A stretch of 64,000 nucleotides of DNA from positions 2,604,001 to 2,668,000 of the forward strand of contig NZ_JAUSYZ010000001.1 of assembly GCF_030817195.1 (NCBI RefSeq), read 5' to 3'. Below, in pieces: positions 42,876 to 51,814 of the stretch. The translations under genes and the position numbers were made by a program. Numbering within the stretch: the stretch's first letter is position 1; each line of letters starts with the position of its first letter. Under the pieces are notes generated by a model. That model was not told the DNA's origin, did not search any database, and was given only the letters and a program-made list of their open reading frames with translations. Origin of the DNA: Arthrobacter globiformis. Its GTDB lineage: Bacteria > Actinomycetota > Actinomycetes > Actinomycetales > Micrococcaceae.

Positions 42876-42941
42876 TCAGAGGCTTTTTAGCCTCTGAGTG
42901 TGGACAAATTGTGGTGTGTGGGCCCCTTCGGGGGCCTTTTT
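42876..42941 (+). terminator. Two consecutive hairpins after the tRNA fragment
   Basis: TCAGAGGCT (42876-42884), TTTT, AGCCTCTGA (42889-42897) is a perfect 9-bp stem. GGCCCC (42921-42926), TTCG, GGGGCC (42931-42936) followed by TTTTT is a classic intrinsic terminator. Confidence 0.75.
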
Positions 42942-43277
42942 CATTGGTGACCGGCTGCCTCCCTGCCTTCCTGACTCGACGGTGCGTCCTTCGTTACCAG
43001 TTCATGGACGTCCGTGGCCTGGGCAACATGACCTGAGAAAAATCTGGCTCGGACTCCATTTCCGCATCGTTGGTCCTTCACTGGGTTTCTCCTGTCCGGT
43101 TCGTAGTGTCTTCCTGTTTCTTCATCGTTACCTGCGGCGTCTACTGCATGACGCTGTGCATTTTGGTGGGTGTTCCGACGTGAGGTGCAGCTACCAAGAA
43201 AATCCTTCCTTGCATTGTTCATCCCGCTGATACGCTGAAGGCAGTCGAACGGCGGCATGGGGGCGCATAGTTAGACG

Positions 43278-43769
43278 ATGGCAACTTTTGATTCCAGGAG
43301 TTTTTACACACGTGGTGACTCCCTCAGCGTTGGGGCTTCACGGGAACATGTCGAGCGTGCGCTCCTGGACTTTGGGGCGACGGATGTTCGTTTCAGTCAG
43401 CGCGGGCGCCTCAGCGCCATCGCGTTCAGGGCCTGCGGAAGGCAGTTCCGCATTGTGATCACTTTGCCGCAGCCCGACGGAATCCCTGCTGTCCCGGGTG
43501 GCGCGGCGGAGGTCCCTGGCCGAGAAGCTACAGCAAAAGTCCTGGAGCACAATGCCCGCAGGGTTTGGCATGCCTTCGCCCTATCGACTGAGGCCAAACT
43601 CGCAGCGGTGGCAGCCGGGGTTGCCACGCTCGAATCGGAATTTCTCGCCCATGTGGTTCTCCCCGGGAACCGTACCGTGATCGACGAACTCGAACCAGTC
43701 ATCGCGTCTGCCTACCGGTCCGGGCAACGTCCCTCAATCAGCAATGCCGCTACACCGCGGGCCGATTAG
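43278..43769 (+). CDS. Hypothetical protein of phage/plasmid type
   Basis: The 163-aa protein resembles unnamed proteins found on actinobacterial phages and plasmids. It has a start like VGASREHVERALLDFGAT followed by AIAFRACGRQFRIVITLP, then a helical part (VWHAFALSTEAKLAAVAAG) and LGNRTVID-like residues. It has no membrane segment. Its function is unknown. It starts 417 bases after the tRNA fragment and precedes an SSB fragment, which suggests a decayed mobile element. Confidence 0.6.
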   Translation: MATFDSRSFYTRGDSLSVGASREHVERALLDFGATDVRFSQRGRLSAIAFRACGRQFRIVITLPQPDGIPAVPGGAAEVPGREATAKVLEHNARRVWHAFALSTEAKLAAVAAGVATLESEFLAHVVLPGNRTVIDELEPVIASAYRSGQRPSISNAATPRAD

Positions 43770-43977
43770 ATGTACTGCCCATGGGTATCCGTTGGGTGAA
43801 CGCGGTGACTCGTGGGAGTTGTTTACGCAAAAAGTGAGGACCTTCGTTTCGCAGCGGATTACGGAGATAAGGCAGCGCCTCAAGGCCTGTGCCTGGTTCA
43901 GCTGTCGGAATGCGTCAGCACTTCGGGTGATGCGAGAGGGACGTAACGACGGGTGCTTCATGCTGGCCTGCTAACCA

Positions 43978-44181
43978 TTGGCGGTAGTTCTTCGCAGCCG
44001 CGTCGTTGCGAGTGGCCGGCTGAAGCCCCGCACCTACGAGACAAAAACGGGGGAGAAGCGCACGGTAATCGAATTCGAGATCGACGAAATCGGGCTGTCT
44101 CTTCGCTATGCAGCTGCGGCGGCCAAGGGCTCACAGCCAAAACGACATCGCTTTAGGCGTGCCGAGGTAAAACGAACTTGA
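43978..44181 (+). pseudogene. C-terminal fragment of a single-stranded DNA-binding protein
   Basis: The 67-residue frame has the last strands of the SSB OB-fold (VVASGRLKPRTYETKTGEKR, then EFEIDEIGLSLRYA). The first about 50 residues of SSB, with most DNA-contacting positions, are missing upstream. The TTG start is nominal. After the conserved part the frame continues into a basic tail. It is probably a relic of a plasmid or phage ssb gene. Confidence 0.7.
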
Positions 44182-44238
44182 TTTTTCCGGAGTGGTCCGG
44201 CGATAGACGGGACCAGTTCATGGTAGACAAAGCAGACC

Positions 44239-44472
44239 ATGAACACGGGGGACGTTGTGATGGAGCCGGTTAGATTTATTGATCCGTTTGAGGTTGAGGA
44301 ACCGGCTTCGGTGGCGCCTGTCCCAAAACCATCCCCCGCCCCTGGTCCTTCCGCCGGACCACCGGCGGCTCTTCTCTTTTCTTCCCAGGGCCGTGAACGC
44401 GAAGTGCAACGGCTCATCCACGACCTCGCCATCCTGGCGACCAGGCAGCAGCAGCATCCGCCCGTCGGGTAG
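44239..44472 (+). CDS. Small Pro-rich hypothetical protein
   Basis: A 77-aa frame (MNTGDVVMEPVRFIDPFEVE at the start, Pro/Ala-rich middle, then REREVQRLIHDLAILATRQQ helical end). It has coding-like codons and lies 57 bases after the ssb fragment. An in-frame ATG at 44260 is also possible. I know no family; it could be an accessory small protein of the former element. Confidence 0.4.
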   Translation: MNTGDVVMEPVRFIDPFEVEEPASVAPVPKPSPAPGPSAGPPAALLFSSQGREREVQRLIHDLAILATRQQQHPPVG

Positions 44473-44499
44473 GGCACGGGCAGTTGGGTTCGAAGTGCG

Positions 44500-44841
44500 A
44501 TGGATGATCCCCGAACGTTAGGACTTCTCGTGGCGTTTCTGGGCACGTTCACGGTAGCGGCGCTGATGTTCCTGCTCTATATCACTGCTCTTTGCGTCTT
44601 GCTCGCTCTGGCGGGGACAGCCCAACTGCTCACCTGGGTCTTCAGGGCCAGCAAGCCGGCATACGAAGCAGGAAGGGCAGAGCGCCCGCTGTCACGCAAG
44701 AGGGGCGACATTACCGCTCGGCGGGAGCTGGAAGCAACAAGATCAGATAGACGCTTCGCATCGATTGCCCGTCATTGTGGGGTCGGCGAAGACGCCCATT
44801 GGGACGTTGTACTGAAAGCCCCCGTTTGGCGGCGGCACTGA
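44500..44841 (+). CDS. Small membrane protein
   Basis: A 113-aa frame with one long or two short hydrophobic segments (about 6-50: LLVAFLGTFTVAALMFLLY and ITALCVLLALAGTAQLL) and a basic C-terminal half. It follows the small Pro-rich gene by 27 bases. No family is recognised. It is likely part of the same mobile-element remnant. Confidence 0.45.
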   Translation: MDDPRTLGLLVAFLGTFTVAALMFLLYITALCVLLALAGTAQLLTWVFRASKPAYEAGRAERPLSRKRGDITARRELEATRSDRRFASIARHCGVGEDAHWDVVLKAPVWRRH

Positions 44842-45020
44842 CGAGTGCGGCAGCAACGCTTGAGAAGGTTCCTTTGCGGGCAGCAGAACTTTTCTCCTAA
44901 CAGAGGTGTGTCTCATCACCCAGGTGGCTCGAAACGCTAGAGATTGCCGGGGCGGACGCAGTTGACCCATGATCGCGCCGCTGTACCCCGGGCGTTTCCC
45001 AAGCAGTTTCACGGCGTCGC

Positions 45021-45047
45021 TGTCACAGATCGGACGCGGGCGGTGTC
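45021..45047 (+). promoter_or_regulatory. Candidate ECF41-type promoter
   Basis: TGTCACA (45021-45027), 16 bases, then TGTC (45044-45047) fits the described ECF41 promoter pattern (TGTCACA, 16 bases, CGTC) with one mismatch in the -10. It lies 40 bases before the AhpD-like gene, whose partner gene encodes an ECF41 sigma factor. Confidence 0.7.
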
Positions 45048-45086
45048 TTCATGTCGTAGAACCCAGAACCGACCGCAGGAGGAGAC

Positions 45087-45668
45087 ATGACCACCAGGAT
45101 CCCGTCCGCAGAAATCACCGGTTTCTACGGCGCACTCATCAAGAAGTTCAGCGCGAAGATGTTCGGCAAAGTCCCGGAATCGCTGGGCGTCATGTGGCAC
45201 AACCAGCCCGTTCTCAAGGCATCCATGGGCTTCGGACAGAAGCTGCAGAAGTGGAACAGCTGCGATGAGTCGCTGAAGTCCTACGCTCACATGGCCGTGG
45301 CCTCCTTCATCGGCTGCACTTGGTGCCTGGACTACAACTACTTCATGGCGCACAACCACGGCCTGGACCTGGAGAAGGCCCGGCAGATCCCGCGCTGGCG
45401 CGACTCCGGGGTCTTCACGCCCCTGGAGCGGGACGTCCTGGAATATGCCGAGGCCATGAGCACGACTCCCGTAACCGTCACGGACGAGCTTGCTGCCCGG
45501 CTGCTCGAGCAGCTCGGCGCACCGGCCCTGGTTGAGCTGACCAGCGTCATCGGCTACGCCAACCTCACAACCCGCGGCAACGTCGCGCTGGGCATCGAGT
45601 CCGAAGGATTCGCGGATGCCTGCGGCCTGAAGCCGCTCGCGGTACCAAGCGGGCGCGGAGTAGCCTGA
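45087..45668 (+). CDS. AhpD-like carboxymuconolactone decarboxylase-family protein
   Basis: The 193-aa protein has the CMD/AhpD fold with the redox motif IGCTWCLDYNYFMAHNHG (CxxC followed by His), near residues 77-93. Such proteins reduce peroxide or disulfide-type substrates, and one is the standard target gene of ECF41 sigma factors. ATG 45087 has GGAGGAG upstream and a matching ECF41 promoter at 45021-45047. The stop is 5 bases before the sigma gene, so the pair is one operon. Confidence 0.88.
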   Translation: MTTRIPSAEITGFYGALIKKFSAKMFGKVPESLGVMWHNQPVLKASMGFGQKLQKWNSCDESLKSYAHMAVASFIGCTWCLDYNYFMAHNHGLDLEKARQIPRWRDSGVFTPLERDVLEYAEAMSTTPVTVTDELAARLLEQLGAPALVELTSVIGYANLTTRGNVALGIESEGFADACGLKPLAVPSGRGVA

Positions 45669-45673
45669 CCGAC

Positions 45674-46573
45674 ATGGGCAACTCCGGGACCACCGACAAA
45701 TTGGACCTCTTCGTCGCCCACCGCAGCCTGCTCTTCACCGTCGCCTACGAGATGCTCGGCTCCGCCGCCGATGCCGAGGACGTGGTGCAGGAGGCCTGGC
45801 TGCGGTGGTCGGACCTGGGCGGCGGGGCCCGCGCGGAGGTGCGTGACCCGCGGGCCTATTTCGTCCGTGTCGTCACCCGCCAGGCGCTCAACCGCCTCCG
45901 CGCGCTGTCACGACGGCGGGAGGATTACGTCGGGGAATGGCTGCCCGAGCCCCTGCTCACCGTGCCGGATGTCGCCGAGGACGTGGAACTGGCCGAAAGC
46001 GTCTCGATCGCCATGCTCACGGTTCTCGAATCGCTCACCCCTGTGGAGCGGGCGGTCTTCGTACTGCGGGAGGTTTTCGACGTGCCCTACGAGGAGATTG
46101 CCGAGGCCGTGGGCAAGTCAGCGGCCGCCGTGCGCCAGATCGTCAGCCGTGCGCGCTCTCATGTGGCCGTCCGGCGCCCCCGCATGCGCGTGGGCCGCAG
46201 CGAGCAGCAGGAAGTCGTCGAACGGTTCCTGGCGGCGGTCACCACCGGAGATGTGCAGGGCTTGATGGACGTGCTGGCGCCTGACGTCGTACTCATCGCC
46301 GACGGCGGCGGCGTCGCCCAGGCCGTTCGGGTGCCGGTCTACGGCGCGAAGAAGGTGACAAATCTGCTTCGGTCCTTCCCACAGGCCGCGCTCAACCCGA
46401 AAATCGCTCTGCTCTGGCTCAACGGCGCCCTCGGCATCCGGATCGACGACGAAGCAGGCGGTCCGTCACTCATCAGCCTGGTGGTGGAGGACGGCAGGAT
46501 CGCACGGATCTTCGCCATGCGGAACCCGGACAAGCTCGGCCACTTGGAGGAGGAGACCCGGCTGGCACGTTAG
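45674..46573 (+). CDS. ECF41-group RNA polymerase sigma factor (SigJ type)
   Basis: The 299-aa protein has sigma region 2 (AYEMLGSAADAEDVVQEAW), region 4 (LTPVERAVFVLREVFDVPYE with VGKSAAAVRQIVSRA) and a C-terminal SnoaL-like extension of about 95 residues that replaces an anti-sigma factor. Group markers WLPEPL, DGGG and NPDKL are all present. ECF41 factors are controlled by this extension and activate the adjacent COE-type gene, here the AhpD-like protein. It lacks a good ribosome site and is probably translationally coupled to the upstream gene. Confidence 0.93.
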   Translation: MGNSGTTDKLDLFVAHRSLLFTVAYEMLGSAADAEDVVQEAWLRWSDLGGGARAEVRDPRAYFVRVVTRQALNRLRALSRRREDYVGEWLPEPLLTVPDVAEDVELAESVSIAMLTVLESLTPVERAVFVLREVFDVPYEEIAEAVGKSAAAVRQIVSRARSHVAVRRPRMRVGRSEQQEVVERFLAAVTTGDVQGLMDVLAPDVVLIADGGGVAQAVRVPVYGAKKVTNLLRSFPQAALNPKIALLWLNGALGIRIDDEAGGPSLISLVVEDGRIARIFAMRNPDKLGHLEEETRLAR

Positions 46574-46799
46574 CCGCTCAGACCCTCCAGAGCGAACTCG
46601 GTGCCAGGCGTAACGCGCTCCAGAGCATTATGGTGGCTTGGACGCTGCGGTACCGACTTGATGAGAAGGCCCAGGAACTCGAGGTGGCTTCGGAAGTGAC
46701 TTGGCCATGGGTAACGGGAAGCGGACCCATGCTCCAGAACAGTCTCGAAGACCGGGCCCAAAGGGTGTGAAGCCCGGCCAATTCCGTACATCTATGTCC

Positions 46800-47110
46800 G
46801 GCAGTGCCTTGTCCGGTGTCAGGCGGCCAACCCGGGGGAAGGCAGCCTTGCCTGCAGCTTCCCTTCCTTCCTGGGTGGACATGTCCACGGCGGGGGCGAG
46901 CTCAGTGGTGGATCCATCGCGGTAGAACACGTTCGGCGCCAAGACCACATAACCCCAGTTGGCGATGCGCTGGGCCATCTCCTAGATTCGGGGGCGCAGG
47001 CCAAAGGCGTCCATGTAGAGGATGACGCCAGGCAGAGGGCCTGTTGTGGTGGATGGACGGGCCACCAGGGCCTCTCCGGTGCCTTCAGCGGCGGGGATTT
47101 CGATGGGCAT
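46800..47110 (-). pseudogene. Dienelactone hydrolase fragment with internal stop
   Basis: From ATG 47110 the minus strand reads MPIEIPAAEGTGEALVARPS, GVILYMDAFGLRPRI, then a TAG near 46981, then EMAQRIANWGYVVLAPNVFYR and RLTPDKALPDID. This is the N-terminal third of a dienelactone-hydrolase-family alpha/beta hydrolase. Beyond about 46800 the sequence no longer matches and the catalytic Cys/Asp/His part is absent. Both a nonsense codon and a 3' truncation are visible. Confidence 0.75.
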
Positions 47111-47129
47111 GGGCCCACACTATCGGAGC

Positions 47130-47345
47130 TCACGGGTAGCGCAGTCTTAGGTTCCCGGCTCTGAAGTGGAAGATGTCTCCCGGGGCGCTTCCTGCCACTA
47201 CGCGCTGATCTGCGAGGGCCAGGAGCGGAAGATCACCCGGCTCGGCCAAGGAAGTGTCAGGCGCAAGCCGTCCCGTCGTTGAGAAGCTCAGACAGGGCCT
47301 CCTCGGTCTGGATGGTGTGCAGGAGGAGCCGGTCGGCGGTGAGGT
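47130..47345 (-). pseudogene. Possible DUF3841-like fragment with a frameshift
   Basis: The minus strand reads TADRLLLHTIQTEEALSELL NDG, then after a one-base shift near 47272 RLAPDTSLAEP. TIQTEEA...L..G.L.PD.S...P is the pattern at the N-terminus of DUF3841 proteins. The remainder to 47130 is unrelated or degraded. Confidence is low. Confidence 0.35.
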
Positions 47346-47667
47346 TGTAGCCAATCCGTCCACGGGGGACGGCCGCGTCATAGTGAGAGGTTCGAACGGC
47401 AAACTTTGGCACGAAAACATCAGCGCGGAGGATAGCGACAACACTTTTGGATTCGATGAGCCTTGGATAGCCATCCGCAGCAGCGCCCCTATGTTCCAGC
47501 CGCAATCAAGGGCGAAACCGCAGGAAAAGCGCAGGATCCCCGCCAAAGCTCAAGAACGGAACAACTTCTAGGTTAAAGTTTTGGCGGGGGCCGGCCGTTC
47601 AGAGGACTCGTGTTTCCCGCTATGCCCGTCCGCCGGTGCCAGCACCGGCCATGTCCCTGAGGACCAC

Positions 47668-50600
47668 ATGCCAGCACCGCGCCTGACCAAGGCCGTCGCA
47701 TCATTCAGCACCGCCGCTGTCCTGCTCAGCAGCCTGTTCGCCCTTCCCGCGGCAGCAGCCCAGGAACCGGCCATTGACCCGGGGCCGGTCGCGCCGCCCT
47801 CAACCAGCCAAGAGCTGCCCGCCCAGGCCGCCAGCCGCTTCGTCGTGAAGTTCAAGTCCGGAACCGCCGGGACAGCCAGCGCACGGGCCAAAGCCTACGG
47901 CCAGGCTGCCCGCACCGCCGGCGTCTCCGTCAAGGAGCTCCGCACCACCGGGACAGGCGCCAGCGTCGTTCAGACCAGTGAGATTCTGACCCCCGGTGAG
48001 CGCGCCAGCGTCGTCGCCTCACTGCGGAGCCAGACCAACGTCGGATCCGTCGTGCCGGATACCTTCGTCCGTCCCGCGGCGACCGTCTCCGACCCCTACT
48101 TCCAGTACCAGTGGGACTACACCGAATCCACCGGCGGCATGCGGGTGCCTGCCGCCTGGGACGTGACCACCGGCCGCGGAGCCACCGTTGCCGTCATCGA
48201 CACCGGCATCACCACGCACAGCGACCTGGCGGCCAACATCGTCCCCGGCTACGACTTCATCTCCGACCCGGGCATTAGCAACGACGGGGACGGCCGGGAC
48301 GCCAACGCGACCGACACCGGCGACTACTGCAACGGTGCCGCCTCGTCGTGGCACGGGACCCACGTGGCCGGCACGATCGCGGCGGTCGGCAACAACGGCC
48401 GCGGAATCGCCGGCGTCGCCTACGGCGCCAAGGTCCAGCCGCTCCGCGCCCTCGGAGCCTGCGGCGGCTACATGAGCGATATCGCCGACGCCGTCGTTTG
48501 GGCAGCGGGCGGAACCGTGGCCGGTCTGCCCGCCAACCCGACCCCGGCGCAGGTCATCAACATGTCCCTGGGTGGCTCCGGACAGTGCGAGCCTTACTTC
48601 CAGTCCGCGCTGGACTTCGCCGCTTCCAAGGGCGCGGTCGTGGTCGCAGCCGCCGGCAACGAGAACTCCCCGGCCTCCGGATCCACCCCGGCCAACTGCG
48701 ACAAGGTCATCACCGTCGGTGCCACCGGCCGGGACGGCAGCCGCGCGTTCTACTCCAACTACGGCCCCGAAGTGGACGTCAGCGCACCCGGCGGAGACGC
48801 CACCGCCAGCGCCTTCAACGCGATCCTGTCCACCTGGAACGACGGCGAGACCGCCTTCGGCAGCGAAGCGTACGGCTTCATGCAGGGCACTTCGATGGCA
48901 GCACCTCACGTAGCAGCCCTTGCCGCTCTCATGATGACCTCCGGCTCCACTCTCGCCCCGGCCGACGTGGAAGCGAAAATGAAGGCCACAGCCCGGCCAT
49001 TGCCCGGCACCTGCGACACCGGCGGCTGCGGCAGCGGCCTGGTTGACGCCTGGGTGGCTGTCCGCGCTTCCATGTCCTCGGCACCCACACTCACACCGGG
49101 CGAGCCAACCGTCCTTGGTACTCCGGCCTACGGGCAGACCCTGACGGTCGGCGAAGGAACCTGGACGCCGACAGCCACGTCCTACGACTACCAGTGGCTG
49201 CGCAACGGCGACGCCATCGCGTTCGCTACACAGCGGACCTACCAACCTGACCTCGGAGACCTCGGCGCGTCGATCAGCGTCCGCGTCACCGGCCACCGGA
49301 CAGAATGGGCTTCAGCCGTTGCGGTGTCTGACCCGGTGGTCGTCCCGGAACCGATGCCCATCGGTACGATCGCCCCCGCGCCAAGTGACACACCGGCGCC
49401 GGATCCCGCCCCGACCGAGACTGTGGCGCCGGCACCGGCCTACGCTCCCACGATTACGGGTGAGGCCAAAGTCGGCTCAACGCTGACGGCAGAGGAAGGC
49501 AAGTACGGATTCTGGACCTACCAATGGTCCAATAGTGACGGCCCCATCGACTGGGCGACCAACAAGACGTATACCCCAAAACCTTCCGACCTTGGCAAGA
49601 CCATCTCGGTCACAGTTACGGTGCACAGCCTGACGCCTGAAGAGGACACGGTGACAGGCGCGTCTGCTGAAACAGCACCGGTTGGCGAAGGTGCGCTGAC
49701 TGCCGCCAAGCCGACCGTCACCGGTTCACCGGCCGTCGGTGCAACTCTTACGGCCGTACCGGGGGCCTGGACAGATGACGCAACGCTTCGCTACCAGTGG
49801 CACAGGGCCGGCATGTCCATCCCGACAGCGACGGCGAGCACTTACACGCCAACCGTTGGGGATCTGGACCAGCCGCTGTCGGTCAGCATCACGGGAACCG
49901 CCCCGGGCTACACGCCGCTCACCCTCGAATCCGACGCGACGGAACGGGTTGTTGTCGGAACATTGACTGGAGCTACTCCGACGATCGCCGGAACGGTCAC
50001 TGTGGATCAGAAACTGACGGCAGTCGCGGGGACGTGGACGGCGGGCACAACTCTCAACTACCAGTGGTACCGCGCCGGAAGCGCTGTTCCGGGTGCGACT
50101 GGTCAGGCATACATGCTGACACCTGCTGATGTGGGGCAAACCATAAGCATCCGGGTGACCAGGGCTAAGGACGGGTATGCGGGGCTTGCCAAGGAGTCGG
50201 AGCCTACAGCCACCGTCGCCGCAGCAACCTTCAGTCAAGTCAAGACCCCTGTGATTTCCGGTGCCGCTATGTACTTGGAAACGCTGTCGGTGCCGCGGTA
50301 CACCTACGAGTGGTTCTCGACCCCGGCGGCACTTAGCCGAAGTGTTCAGTGGTATCGCGATGGCGTGGCGATCGCGGGAGCAGCAGGCTACAGCTACTCG
50401 CCGAGTATTGCCGATATTGGCCATGTAATGAGTGTCAGGCTCACCATCACGAAGCCGGGGTACGTCGCGTACGTCTCCGAGTCTGCCCCGACGGTGAAGG
50501 TCGGGCCTGCTGCTTTTGTGGCACCGACTCCCGTGCTGAGAGGGACAGCGAAAGCGGACAACGTGCTCACGTTTGATACGACGACGTGGAGCACAGGCAG

Positions 50601-50757
50601 GTACACGCTCGGCTTCGATTCGCAGCTGGTGAAGCGCTACCAGTGGTACCGGGCAGGCGTCGCCGTGCCGATGGAGATTGGCCCGGGCTACCGTCTCTCC
50701 GCCGCCGACGTCGGCAAGAAGGTGAAATTGCGGGTCAGCATTTCCAAACCCGGGTAA
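47668..50757 (+). CDS. Secreted subtilisin-like (S8) protease with Ig-like repeats, ended by an early stop
   Basis: The frame encodes 1029 aa. A signal peptide (about 1-31, ending PAAAAQE) is followed by an inhibitor-like propeptide (RFVVKFKSGTAGTA) and an S8 domain with Asp178 (VIDTGI), His229 (HGTHVAGT), Asn in AAAGNE and Ser409 (GTSMAAPHV). From about 470 there are repeats of 60-95 residues with GxYQWxRxGxxI, GATxxTYxxxxxDxGxxxxVxVT and PGY motifs, like surface-layer or adhesin repeats. TAA at 50755 replaces the Tyr of a KPGYASVTK motif, and the same frame continues to 51333. ATG 47668 is the likely start. The protease part is intact. Confidence 0.87.
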   Translation: MPAPRLTKAVASFSTAAVLLSSLFALPAAAAQEPAIDPGPVAPPSTSQELPAQAASRFVVKFKSGTAGTASARAKAYGQAARTAGVSVKELRTTGTGASVVQTSEILTPGERASVVASLRSQTNVGSVVPDTFVRPAATVSDPYFQYQWDYTESTGGMRVPAAWDVTTGRGATVAVIDTGITTHSDLAANIVPGYDFISDPGISNDGDGRDANATDTGDYCNGAASSWHGTHVAGTIAAVGNNGRGIAGVAYGAKVQPLRALGACGGYMSDIADAVVWAAGGTVAGLPANPTPAQVINMSLGGSGQCEPYFQSALDFAASKGAVVVAAAGNENSPASGSTPANCDKVITVGATGRDGSRAFYSNYGPEVDVSAPGGDATASAFNAILSTWNDGETAFGSEAYGFMQGTSMAAPHVAALAALMMTSGSTLAPADVEAKMKATARPLPGTCDTGGCGSGLVDAWVAVRASMSSAPTLTPGEPTVLGTPAYGQTLTVGEGTWTPTATSYDYQWLRNGDAIAFATQRTYQPDLGDLGASISVRVTGHRTEWASAVAVSDPVVVPEPMPIGTIAPAPSDTPAPDPAPTETVAPAPAYAPTITGEAKVGSTLTAEEGKYGFWTYQWSNSDGPIDWATNKTYTPKPSDLGKTISVTVTVHSLTPEEDTVTGASAETAPVGEGALTAAKPTVTGSPAVGATLTAVPGAWTDDATLRYQWHRAGMSIPTATASTYTPTVGDLDQPLSVSITGTAPGYTPLTLESDATERVVVGTLTGATPTIAGTVTVDQKLTAVAGTWTAGTTLNYQWYRAGSAVPGATGQAYMLTPADVGQTISIRVTRAKDGYAGLAKESEPTATVAAATFSQVKTPVISGAAMYLETLSVPRYTYEWFSTPAALSRSVQWYRDGVAIAGAAGYSYSPSIADIGHVMSVRLTITKPGYVAYVSESAPTVKVGPAAFVAPTPVLRGTAKADNVLTFDTTTWSTGRYTLGFDSQLVKRYQWYRAGVAVPMEIGPGYRLSAADVGKKVKLRVSISKPG

Positions 50758-51333
50758 GCCTCCGTCACGAAGGACTCCGCTGAGGTACTCGTGGCCCCCG
50801 GCACGCTCACGGCCCCGACGCTCACGGTCAGTGGTACCAGGAAGGTCGGCTACGCGCTGACCGCCGCTCCCGGCACGTGGACCGCCGGCGCCACGCTGAA
50901 GTACCAGTGGTACCGGTCGGGCGTCGCCATCGTGGGAGCCACCGCCTCCAAATACACGCTGGGAGCTGCAGACCTGGGCAAGACCATGAAGGTCCGGGTC
51001 ACCGGGTCCAAGCTTGGCTACACCACCGTCGCCAAGGACTCGGCATCAACGACCGCCGTCGTCGCCGGCACCCTGGTGGCCCCGACCCCCTGGATCTCCG
51101 GTACACCGCGCTACGGCTACACACTGACCGCCAACACCGGCACATGGACCTACGGGACGACCCTGCGGTACCAGTGGTACCGGTCCGGTGTCGCCATCGC
51201 CGGGGCCACCGCCAGGACTTACCGGCTCGTGTCCGCAGACCGCTACGACACCCTCAAAGTCCGCGTAGTCGGGTCCAAGGCCGGGTACACCACGTTTACC
51301 AAGTACTCCGGTTCGACCGTCCGGATTCCTTAG
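50758..51333 (+). pseudogene. Severed C-terminal repeats of the S8 protease
   Basis: This continues the protease frame without a gap: ASVTKDSAEVLVAPGTLTAP, then two further repeats (YQWYRSGVAIVGATASKYTL, YQWYRSGVAIAGATARTYRL) to the stop at 51333. With the upstream part it would make a 1221-aa protein. No ribosome site or own start is apparent; GTG 50791 is inside a repeat. Confidence 0.85.
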
Positions 51334-51391
51334 CAGCCAGGCGGTCCCGGCCTCAGCCCTGAGGCTGGGATAGCTTTGGTGAGGGGATTAG

Positions 51392-51758
51392 AATGACGAT
51401 GCATTGGACTGGCTGGACGAACTCGATTCCGGTGGCGCCGAGGTCGTGCGCGTTGCCTTGACGAATGCCGGCCGCTATTTGGAAGCGTCGGAGGGGAGCG
51501 TCGCGATTGCCGCGGCGGAGGTGACCTCGGCCTGCCAAGGAAACCCGCCAGGTGACCTTCCAGAGAACGTGGCGTCATGGGTGACCGCTCACGGGGCGGA
51601 GCTTGGCCCCCGAGGATGTGGAACTCGCGCTGCAGGCGGTTGCACGGGTGGCCGGTGACTACTCCGAGCTGGCAGAGCTTTGGGACGACGCTGATGAACC
51701 GGAGTGGCGGGAATCACTCACCGAGCTTTCGGAAAGGCTGCAAGCGGCATTGCGGTAA
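51392..51758 (+). pseudogene. DUF4259-like gene, decayed start and a frameshift
   Basis: The frame reads NDDALDWLDELDSGGAEVVR and GRYLEASEGSVAIAAAEVTS, then after one extra C in the CCCCC run near 51608 continues EDVELALQAVARVAGDYSEL, AELWDD and WRESLTELSERLQAALR to a stop at 51756-51758. DUF4259 proteins begin MGxWGxGPFDNDDALDW; here that start is missing, with stops just upstream of NDDA. Function of the family is unknown. Confidence 0.7.
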
Positions 51759-51814
51759 GCCAGCATTCACCAACCTGCCTGCGGACCGTCACCCTGCACT
51801 GCTAGTGTCCGGTC

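Larger units (their letters stand above)
41704..43277. other. 1.6-kb region without an intact gene
   Basis: Short frames exist but none looks like a complete gene. Near 42320-42455 the plus strand reads PYGISVAGLGAGAAGAAFVN and then DAAPAKTQAQEARASA before a stop, which looks like the tail of a decayed gene. A perfect palindrome is at 42728-42750, a tRNA 3'-end fragment at 42840-42861 and two terminator-like hairpins at 42876-42941. The stretches 41704-42300 and 42960-43270 hold nothing I recognise. Confidence 0.5.

Noticed and set aside
48019..49296. 425-codon minus-strand frame opposite the S8 protease
   Set aside because: Antisense shadow; low-complexity Gly/Val/Ala composition and no recognisable motif, while the plus strand has a complete catalytic triad.
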